Below, in pieces: positions 15,974-23,311 of a stretch of DNA of 37,331 nt. The stretch lies in the NCBI GenBank assembly GCA_900545185.1, contig UQYH01000008.1, positions 1 to 37,331 of the forward strand, in the 5' to 3' direction. Both the position numbers and the translations under genes were made by a program. The DNA comes from an uncultured Eubacteriales bacterium. GTDB lineage: Bacteria; Bacillota; Clostridia; UBA1381; UBA9506. The stretch's first letter is position 1; each line of letters starts with the position of its first letter. Below the pieces are notes generated by a model. The model was not told where the DNA came from, did not search any database, and saw only the letters and a list, made by a program, of their open reading frames with translations.

Positions 15974-18772
15974 ATGATATCAGACATTCTTGTAAAAATA
16001 ACAGACAGCCTGTTTAATATTAAAAGCAGTGATTTTTCCGAAAGCTGTCCCATCGGCATTATTGATGTAAATAATTGGGAATGGCCGCAGGGCGTTGGCA
16101 TGTATGGGCTATTTCAGTGCTATAAGAAATTCGGAAACGAGGCATATCTGCAAAGACTTCAAAGCTGGTATGACGCGCATTTGAGCCAAGAGCTGCCCGA
16201 CAGAAATGTCAACACAACCGCACCCATGCTTGCACTTGCGTTTTTATATGAAGAAACGGGACGTGAGGATTATAAGGCGCTGTGCATGGATTGGGCGGAA
16301 TGGGTGATGAACGATATGACGCGCACACCGGAGGGCGGCATACAGCATAGGGTTTCGGGCGAAGAAAATCACGGTCAGCTATGGAGCGATACTCTTTTTA
16401 TGACAGTTTTGTTTCTTGCGAAAATGGGACAGCTGCTCGGCAACACAGAGTATATTGAAGAAGCGAAAAAGCAGTTTTTGATTCATATTAAATATTTATA
16501 TGATAAAAGCTGCGGATTGTGGTTTCACGGCTGGACATTTGACGGTCACCATAATTTTGCCGGCGCGCATTGGGCCAGGGGGAATTGCTGGTTTACCATC
16601 TGCGTTGCAGAGCTTGCGGAAATTATTGATTTTTCCGGCTCGTTTAAGGCTTTTGTGACAGATACCCTCATTGCGCAGATTGCCGCACTGGAAAAATATC
16701 AAGATGCCTCCGGCGGATGGCACACCTTAATTGATGATGAAGGCTCTTATCTGGAGGCCTCTGCAACCGCAGGGTTTGGATACGGAATTCTTAAAGCGGT
16801 CAGACTCGGACTGATTGACAAAAGGTTCAGGCCGGTGGGTGAAAAGGCTTTACAGTATGTTTTGAACAATATTGATGCAGAGGGAGTCGTTCAAAACGTG
16901 TCTTACGGCACGGGGATGGGGTATGATTTGGATCATTACAGAAATATTCCGCTTTGCCCCATGACATACGGTCAATCCCTGGCACAGCTTATCTTGCTGG
17001 AAGCCGAAACCGCGCCGCTGCAACACGACTTAAATGATAACCTGGAGGCATATCTCTGCCGCTATGATGAGGAAAAAAGCCTGATATATTGTGAGCTGCC
17101 GAAATGGAATCCGGATTTGGGCGGAGGCTATCATTCAAGACTTGACGGAAGGGTTCACAGACTGCTTGATACCGCTAAATTCATCAATCTTGTCTATGTT
17201 CTTAACCGCAGAGATTGTATGGAAAAGGCAGAGGCTTCCATAACGGCCTTGCTTCAAACGCAGGATATGGACAAAGCCTCTTCCACATACGGACTTTGGG
17301 CATATTTTTACGAGGAATCGCTTCGGGATATGCTTGCGCCGGACTTTAACATGGCAAGCTTTACCGCCAATCAATTACTCTATGTTATGAAAAAATGCCC
17401 TCATCTTTTAAAGGCAGAAACCGTTGATAAGCTGCATATATCTCTGAGAGCCGCTATCTCGTGTCTGCTTAAAAGAAATGTTTCGCCCGACTATACAAAC
17501 ATCAGTTTAATGACCTCTGTCACGCTGATAGTCGGAGCCGAAATTCTGCATGATGCCGAGCTGCTGGAGGAGGGTAAGCGACGCTTTAAGCAGGCATATG
17601 AGTATAATATGTTTTGCGGAAGCTTCAGTGAGTTTAACAGTCCCGACTATACGGTTCTGGCGATTACAGAGCTTTCGAGAATGCTTTATTTTGCCGAGGA
17701 TGAAGACAGCCGAAGGTGGGCGGCAGAGCTTTGCAAAATAGGCTGGAAAACCATTCTTGACCATTATGACAAAGAAAGAGAGCAGCTTGCGCCGCCGCAC
17801 AGCAGGGCATATGACGATTTTTTGGAAACCGATTTGTTCAAACGTATGATTTATGTTGGTACAGACGGCAAATTCGGTGAGCCGGGTCAATGCACAAGCT
17901 GCTTTGACGGGCTGCCGATTCGGTTTCCCGAGGCATATTATGACTATCTCGTCAGCCCTAAGCTGCCGAGATTCGTGCAGGACACATTTTATAAGGAAAA
18001 CAATCTCCGCAGCAGCGACCAAGATACGGTGATTGTCAGGGATTTGGACTGCCCCGAGCTGAAATCCAACACTTATATGACAAAGGACTATTCAATAGGC
18101 TCTTTTGAAAAAACCGATTTGTGGGCGCAAAGAAGAACAAATATGATTTATTGGGGCGATGCGTCAAGCGTTAAAAGTGTAAGGCTCAGGTGTATTCACG
18201 AGGATGCCGATTTTTGTTCGGGCATGGCTTTTTCGGCTCAATACAAAAACTGCATTTTGACTGCCTGCAGCTTTGCAACAGACCACGGCAGCTTTCACTA
18301 TATTCTCGATAAGGATAAAAGCGGTGTTCTGAAATCGAATAAGCTTTTCTTCCGTTTTGAAATCAACGGAGGTGCAAAGGCTGCTCAAATCAGTCAAAAC
18401 GGCAATCGATTTGTGATTCACGATGCCGCTGCGGATATTTATATTGATATAGCGGCAGCTAAGTTCAGAGGAAACGATATGCATTGCTGCATCTCGGATA
18501 AAGGCATAGAAATTGTGTGCTTTGAAGGTGCCGAGGAGATTCACTTCGATACATTAAGGGACAGCTATTTGGTTTTTACCATGTCTGTTAATGAAAAAAC
18601 GGAGAATACGGAGGTTTCCTTCCGCAACGGTAAGCTTTTGGCGCACAGTGCATGTGCCGGGCATGAGCTTCGGCTTGAATTGCCCGACAGACCCAAAAAA
18701 TACATAGACCTGCTTAAAGAATCCAAGGTGGCATATACGGAAGCTTTGAAGCCGGAAAAAGGAGGCGATTGA
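15974..18772 (+). CDS. GH105 unsaturated uronyl hydrolase fused to a second toroid/sandwich module
   Basis: A 932-residue cytoplasmic protein without a signal peptide. Residues about 1-345 are a full GH105 (YteR-like) alpha/alpha barrel: WEWPQGVGMYGL (35-46), WSDTLFM with the expected catalytic Asp139, WFHGW (183-187), HWARGNCWF (199-207) and YGTGMGY. GH105 enzymes hydrate the 4,5-double bond of unsaturated uronic acid ends left by polysaccharide lyases. Residues about 350-660 look like a second helical toroid and 690-910 like a beta sandwich, with the run NTYMTKDYSIGSFEK (699-713). That layout recalls heparinase-like and GH154-like proteins, but I cannot name the family. A usual GH105 has about 370 residues, so this is a true fusion. 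It follows the binding protein by 36 bp; the substrate is probably the imported oligosaccharide. Confidence 0.85.
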   Translation: MISDILVKITDSLFNIKSSDFSESCPIGIIDVNNWEWPQGVGMYGLFQCYKKFGNEAYLQRLQSWYDAHLSQELPDRNVNTTAPMLALAFLYEETGREDYKALCMDWAEWVMNDMTRTPEGGIQHRVSGEENHGQLWSDTLFMTVLFLAKMGQLLGNTEYIEEAKKQFLIHIKYLYDKSCGLWFHGWTFDGHHNFAGAHWARGNCWFTICVAELAEIIDFSGSFKAFVTDTLIAQIAALEKYQDASGGWHTLIDDEGSYLEASATAGFGYGILKAVRLGLIDKRFRPVGEKALQYVLNNIDAEGVVQNVSYGTGMGYDLDHYRNIPLCPMTYGQSLAQLILLEAETAPLQHDLNDNLEAYLCRYDEEKSLIYCELPKWNPDLGGGYHSRLDGRVHRLLDTAKFINLVYVLNRRDCMEKAEASITALLQTQDMDKASSTYGLWAYFYEESLRDMLAPDFNMASFTANQLLYVMKKCPHLLKAETVDKLHISLRAAISCLLKRNVSPDYTNISLMTSVTLIVGAEILHDAELLEEGKRRFKQAYEYNMFCGSFSEFNSPDYTVLAITELSRMLYFAEDEDSRRWAAELCKIGWKTILDHYDKEREQLAPPHSRAYDDFLETDLFKRMIYVGTDGKFGEPGQCTSCFDGLPIRFPEAYYDYLVSPKLPRFVQDTFYKENNLRSSDQDTVIVRDLDCPELKSNTYMTKDYSIGSFEKTDLWAQRRTNMIYWGDASSVKSVRLRCIHEDADFCSGMAFSAQYKNCILTACSFATDHGSFHYILDKDKSGVLKSNKLFFRFEINGGAKAAQISQNGNRFVIHDAAADIYIDIAAAKFRGNDMHCCISDKGIEIVCFEGAEEIHFDTLRDSYLVFTMSVNEKTENTEVSFRNGKLLAHSACAGHELRLELPDRPKKYIDLLKESKVAYTEALKPEKGGD

Positions 18773-18797
18773 TGTTTGGACGAAGGTGTTTGAGCGA

Positions 18798-18827
18798 TTG
18801 AAGTTCGTTTTACAAAACACGTTTCAA
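18798..18827 (+). repeat. imperfect 30 bp dyad in the intercistronic gap
   Basis: TTGAA at 18798 mirrors TTCAA ending at 18827, and GTTTT/AAAAC mirror each other around the centre, with a short mismatched part between. As RNA it gives a weak hairpin with a two by two internal loop. It could be an operator or a processing signal between the GH105 gene and the surface-protein genes; the support is only symmetry. Confidence 0.3.
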
Positions 18828-18881
18828 AGCAGAAAAGCATATTACCCGGCGAGGTAAAATAAAAATTAGGAGTGGTGAATA

Positions 18882-21236
18882 ATGAAAAAAGCAATTATTT
18901 CTTTACTGTTGGTATTGTCGTTCATTGGCATGACAGGGATTACCTCCATTGCCGCGGTTCCGGGTGCGGTTGACATTTATGAGGAGTATATGTGCCTTTA
19001 TAAAACCTTTGAAAATGATAATATCAGTCAAGAAGTGGAGGAGGGCAAGATTATTCCCAGCGCCGCCTCTGCCGAGATTGCGGCCGTTGTCGGTGCAAAC
19101 GGAAGCAATCGTGCGGCTCGTATCAGTTTGCGGGAAGAAGGAGCGGATGTATCCTTTAAAATGAAGCTGATTCCCGAACAAAAGTACAGGATTTCGGCAT
19201 GGATAAGACTGGATAATATTGTTCTTAAAAAGAACACGTTCCACTTTATTTATCATTGTAAGACCAACACCGGTAAAAACGGATATCAAAGATTTACCTT
19301 TGACGATGTGCCTCTCCAGACAAACGGGTGGGTACATATCAGCAAGGAAATTACTCTGCCGGCTAAAATCGGAGTAGTCGGCAATCCGGATGAACCTGTT
19401 GATACGGCTGCGGTTGGTTCAATCGGGCTTCGTCTTGGCGGCAACGGCGAGTTTTCTAATATTGAAAGCGGCGGAACCTACCATGTTTTCTCGATTGATG
19501 ATTTTATTATAGAGCCGATATATTCCGAACCGATTGTTGAGGACAAAATCACGTTCGGTGAGTATGATTGGAGCAGTGATTTCAAAAAAACAAGATGGTA
19601 TGCTCATGAGGGGGCTCAATACGTTCCGCCGGAGTATGTTGCCGGGTATTCGCACAGATTAGAAGCCACCTCTACAGACTACACCAACCTTTATAAAAAC
19701 ATTGCCTCCCTGTGGCACAACAAGGCTTATAAAATAGGCGTTTGGGCGCGGGCAGATTTTGCCGAGGGTGCAATTCCCGGTACTGTGGGCATTGTCGTAT
19801 ATAACCATAATGCTCAGCCAATTGATGGCAGAATTCAAAAATGGCCAACTATCTCAAGCGGGGAAAAAATAACCTCGGCCTGGAAGTATTACGAGTGGAT
19901 TTATTTTCAGGGGCTTAACACCTTTGATGAACGAATTGACGGCAGAGTTGATTTCAGAGTACATATCTCTAACGGCGCCGGAAGTCTGGTATATATGTCG
20001 GACATGAACATTCAGCCGCTCGACATGCCTTATCAGGGTGCGGTTCATTACGGAACAATCGACAAGAGCGAAGCAATATCCAATGCCGGATGGTATTTTG
20101 CCGATGAAACCAAGCTTGAAAAGGACGCAAGCTTTGACACCGCCTACAAAATGGTCAACACCTCTGATTCGTTAAAGCAGCATGTTCAGATTAAAAACGA
20201 CAAAACCTACAAAGTTACCTTTAAGGCCAAGGCCGAAAGCTATGTTGATGCCAACGGTGCAACAGTCAACGTCGGCACAGATGTTGCGTCGGTTCCCGTT
20301 TTCGCAGTTCTTGACAGAGGCGCCGAAAACACGAATATTAAAGATGACGACTGGAATGCAAATGCGGGCAGCGCGGAAGCTCCCTCATACGACTATCAGT
20401 ACATTTCGGGCGCAACGCACTCTAAAGGAGATGCATGGAGCGCCGAACAGGCGGCAGATAACGCAAACTGGCAGCTTACAAACGAGTGGCAGGAATTTTC
20501 CGGTATATACAGCTGGAAATATCGCGGCGCAAACTACAGAATGCCGCTTCTCGGCTTTAGCGTAGGTGACCCGGCTCAACCCATGACGGCAACCTGGTCG
20601 ATTGCGGACGTTAAGATTGAAGAAATCAGCGGAATCGCATCGGAGGTAAAGAATGTTCAGCTGGAAGGAACGGTTGCCCCCGGTTCTCAAGTCGGCATTT
20701 CTTATGACTTTATTCCCGGCGATGACATAGAAGGTATTTCGTATGTTCGCGTACTGGGCAGTGAAAACGGCACGGATTGGTCTGCACTTGATATTGTTAA
20801 AGCGGCAGATTTTCATAATTATCCGATTCCCGAAGCATGGGCAGGAAAGCAGCTTAAATTTGAGGTTTTGCCCGTTGAAAGCGATGGTAAGGCAGGCAAG
20901 CCCCAAAGCGTTATGGGCGGCACCGTAACCGAAACGGTTTTCTCTGTCATACCGTATTTGAACGAGTGGAACGGAAACAGCATTGATGGTGAGTGTGCAA
21001 TTCGTGCAGAGGGTATTTCGGCGCCTGTTGCCATAAAGCTGTATCTTGCGGCCTACAAGGGTGAAAATGCCAATGTTTTATCATCGGTAACAGCACTTCC
21101 CGTAACCATAACCGATGGTATGAACACCACTGTGAATATTGATCTTACCGACAGCGAAGCAACCTCGGCCAAGCTTTTCGTTCTTAAGGATACATCTCTT
21201 GCGGCCGTTGCTAGGCCACAGCAGGCGTTTAAATAA
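18882..21236 (+). CDS. secreted multi-module carbohydrate-binding protein (paralogue A)
   Basis: A 784-residue exported protein. The signal peptide is about residues 1-25. The rest reads as three jelly-roll modules of the CBM4/9 kind and two Ig-like ends: module A about 30-215 (ends with the SIDDFIIEP strand), module B about 225-390 (has KIGVWARADFAEG and ends SDMNIQPL), module C about 395-610 (AKAESYVDANGATV, ends WSIADVKIEE), a fibronectin-like part about 615-700, and a C-terminal Ig-like part. I see no catalytic motif, SLH repeat or LPXTG anchor. It therefore probably binds glycan or the cell wall rather than cutting. It is a close paralogue of the gene at 34603-36966. The start follows TAGGAG by 9 bases. 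Exact function unknown. Confidence 0.8.
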   Translation: MKKAIISLLLVLSFIGMTGITSIAAVPGAVDIYEEYMCLYKTFENDNISQEVEEGKIIPSAASAEIAAVVGANGSNRAARISLREEGADVSFKMKLIPEQKYRISAWIRLDNIVLKKNTFHFIYHCKTNTGKNGYQRFTFDDVPLQTNGWVHISKEITLPAKIGVVGNPDEPVDTAAVGSIGLRLGGNGEFSNIESGGTYHVFSIDDFIIEPIYSEPIVEDKITFGEYDWSSDFKKTRWYAHEGAQYVPPEYVAGYSHRLEATSTDYTNLYKNIASLWHNKAYKIGVWARADFAEGAIPGTVGIVVYNHNAQPIDGRIQKWPTISSGEKITSAWKYYEWIYFQGLNTFDERIDGRVDFRVHISNGAGSLVYMSDMNIQPLDMPYQGAVHYGTIDKSEAISNAGWYFADETKLEKDASFDTAYKMVNTSDSLKQHVQIKNDKTYKVTFKAKAESYVDANGATVNVGTDVASVPVFAVLDRGAENTNIKDDDWNANAGSAEAPSYDYQYISGATHSKGDAWSAEQAADNANWQLTNEWQEFSGIYSWKYRGANYRMPLLGFSVGDPAQPMTATWSIADVKIEEISGIASEVKNVQLEGTVAPGSQVGISYDFIPGDDIEGISYVRVLGSENGTDWSALDIVKAADFHNYPIPEAWAGKQLKFEVLPVESDGKAGKPQSVMGGTVTETVFSVIPYLNEWNGNSIDGECAIRAEGISAPVAIKLYLAAYKGENANVLSSVTALPVTITDGMNTTVNIDLTDSEATSAKLFVLKDTSLAAVARPQQAFK

Positions 21237-21272
21237 AGCATAAACGCCGAATCCGGCATTTTAGTGAAAATC

Positions 21273-21308
21273 TGTGATTGCAGGCTGCTTCGGCAGCTTG
21301 CAATCACA
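21273..21308 (+). terminator. very stable intercistronic hairpin with a TTCG loop
   Basis: A 16 bp stem (TGTGATTGCAGGCTGC pairing with 21293-21308, one G:U wobble) closed by the tetraloop TTCG. No T run follows, so it is not a simple rho-independent terminator. It may be an mRNA-stabilising or processing element or a partial terminator between the surface-protein gene and the second GH20 gene, whose RBS GAAGGAGG is about 13 bases downstream. Confidence 0.7.
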
Positions 21309-21334
21309 CCGCCTATTATTGAAGGAGGAATAAA

Positions 21335-23215
21335 ATGATAACCATACATGGGGAAATATCCGAAATACAAAACGGATTTGATGAGATCATCAATCATTTA
21401 GAGGCATTTAAGCTTCAAAAAGATATTACAGTCCATGTAAAAAAATCTGAAAAAGACGTATTTGTGACATGTGACCGAACAGAAGCAGTGATAGAATATA
21501 ACAAGCCGATACACTTTTTCCGTGCCCTGGGTCAGATGATTTCCGGTCTTGCTGACAGTGACAGCTTTGTGATTGAAGAAAAAGAGATATTTCAGGCAAT
21601 GGGATGTTCGCCCGAACTCAATCTCAATAAATTCAGCATGGAGGGTCATAAGGCTTGGTTCAGATATATGGCCGTGATGGGTCTTGACACGTATCTCATA
21701 TCAATTCCGTGTGCTTACCATGTAAAGGGCTATCCGTATTTCGGATATATGTCCGGTGCATACACATCGGAGGAAATCAAAGAAATAACGGCATATGCAC
21801 AGCTTTTCGGCATTGAGGTGATTCCCTGTGTGCAGCTTTTATCTCACCTGAACAGATTTTTACAGTGGTACGCTGCGGAGGATTTGCGTGACACGGAAAG
21901 AACCCTGCTGGTGCAAAGTGAAAAAACCTATGCGTTTATTGAGGCTTGTGTGAAAACGCTTGCCGAAAGCTTTGCCTCAGACAAAATTCATATCGGTATG
22001 GATGAGGCATATGACCTGGGCACAGGACGATATAAGGATATTCACGGTACGGAAGGTGACCAGGACGAATTGTTTTTTGAACATCTTCAAAAGGTGATTA
22101 AGATTGTCAAAAAACATTTTAACACGGTTATGATGTGGAGCGATATGCTCTTTGAGCGCTTACAATCGGGTGTAAGCTACGGCGCGGATAACAATGTCTG
22201 CGCATTTGTAAAATCAATCGGTGCAAATACCATTTCCCCGGTTTGCTGGGATTATTATACGCCCTTTGAGGAGCAGTATGAACAGATGCTTATAAAGCAT
22301 ACCGACAATTTTAATGACGTATGGTTTGCCGGCGGAATTTGGTCATGGACATCAAACAGCGTTGAGTATGACAGGACTATCTTGGTCACCAATGCGGCCT
22401 TAAGCGCCTGTAAAAAGGTTGGCGTTAAAAAAGCGTTTGCCACCTTTTGGTACGGTGATTTTGCAAACTATTTTCAGGGCTTGCTTGGGCTTAACTATTT
22501 TGCCGAGCATAAATATTATGAACAAATTTCCGAAGAAAAAATCGAAAAGGATTTTGAAGCCTTATTTAAGGTGCCTGCCGCTGCATTCAGAAGGCTTACG
22601 GATTTGGAATACCCCGATTGCTATCCGCGCCCCGATTACAGCGTGAGAGATCAGGTGCATGGCGCAGCCTCGATGGTGCTTTTATGTGAGGATATAATGC
22701 TGGGCTTGTTTGATAAAGATTATGAAGGAAAAAAATTCGGCGAGTATTATAAAAAGCTCGCCTTGATATATCAGGATTATTCCGAAACGTATGGCGAATG
22801 GTCATATATTTTTGATTTTCACAGAGCCCTGGCAGAGCTTATTGCGCTAAAGGGCGACCTGGGAAGAGATATATTAAGTGCATATAAGGATGGCGATTTT
22901 GAATTTTTAAAGTATTGTGCGGAAAAGAGAATTCCGCAGGTTATGCGGCTGACAGAGGCGGTACGGGCTGCTCATTATGAGCAATGGCATACATATTACA
23001 AAACCTTCGGCTGGCAGGACATCGGGCAGCGGTACGGCGTTATCGAGGAAAGGTGCAAAACGGCTATCAGCAGAATCAATTCTTACCTAAGCGGTGAGGT
23101 GAAAGCGTTGGAGGAGCTTGAAGAAGAACGGCTGCCGTACATTCATAAATGGTCGCATAACAACACAACCATGAACGTGTTGTGGGAGCCGAATAAGATT
23201 GCCCGTCCGTATTGA
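21335..23215 (+). CDS. divergent GH20-family glycosidase (second copy)
   Basis: A 626-residue cytoplasmic protein, the same length and layout as the GH20 at 8299-10194, with GYPYFGYMSGAYT and the catalytic pair Asp223-Glu224 in HIGMDEAYDLGTGR. Other sites that hold the sugar have changed. The IDLSRNAV of the first copy reads PELNLNKFS (93-101), so the conserved -1 subsite Arg is missing; LYTEDIY reads ISIPCAY (122-128); and WGDDGTES reads WYGDFANY. The fold and the acid/base pair are kept, so this is more likely a change of specificity than decay; the reading frame is intact. It sits among surface-protein genes and starts after GAAGGAGG. It may act on a different hexosamine, a modified HexNAc or another sugar. 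Confidence 0.85.
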   Translation: MITIHGEISEIQNGFDEIINHLEAFKLQKDITVHVKKSEKDVFVTCDRTEAVIEYNKPIHFFRALGQMISGLADSDSFVIEEKEIFQAMGCSPELNLNKFSMEGHKAWFRYMAVMGLDTYLISIPCAYHVKGYPYFGYMSGAYTSEEIKEITAYAQLFGIEVIPCVQLLSHLNRFLQWYAAEDLRDTERTLLVQSEKTYAFIEACVKTLAESFASDKIHIGMDEAYDLGTGRYKDIHGTEGDQDELFFEHLQKVIKIVKKHFNTVMMWSDMLFERLQSGVSYGADNNVCAFVKSIGANTISPVCWDYYTPFEEQYEQMLIKHTDNFNDVWFAGGIWSWTSNSVEYDRTILVTNAALSACKKVGVKKAFATFWYGDFANYFQGLLGLNYFAEHKYYEQISEEKIEKDFEALFKVPAAAFRRLTDLEYPDCYPRPDYSVRDQVHGAASMVLLCEDIMLGLFDKDYEGKKFGEYYKKLALIYQDYSETYGEWSYIFDFHRALAELIALKGDLGRDILSAYKDGDFEFLKYCAEKRIPQVMRLTEAVRAAHYEQWHTYYKTFGWQDIGQRYGVIEERCKTAISRINSYLSGEVKALEELEEERLPYIHKWSHNNTTMNVLWEPNKIARPY

Positions 23216-23229
23216 TTGTATCGGTGCAA

Positions 23230-23252
23230 GGCAATCCGATTGGCGGCTTGCC
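23230..23252 (+). repeat. intercistronic hairpin 1
   Basis: GGCAA pairs with TTGCC and CCG with CGG around an ATTGG loop, with a single one by one mismatch. Located 15 bp after the second GH20 gene. No T run follows. Possibly an RNA-processing or attenuation element. Confidence 0.4.
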
Positions 23253-23264
23253 TGTATGATGTAA

Positions 23265-23285
23265 TAGGCAGCTGCAAAGTGCCTA
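23265..23285 (+). repeat. intercistronic hairpin 2
   Basis: TAGGCA and TGCCTA form a perfect 6 bp stem around a 9-base loop, just upstream of the RBS region of the SLH-protein gene. Followed by AAATTTAAG rather than a T run, so terminator function is doubtful. Confidence 0.35.
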
Positions 23286-23311
23286 AATTTAAGTTATAGG
23301 GAGGAAAAACA

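Noticed and set aside
21273..21308. Ordinary rho-independent terminator
   Set aside because: The stem is strong but is followed by CCGCCTATT, not a T run, so it is reported as a hairpin of uncertain role.
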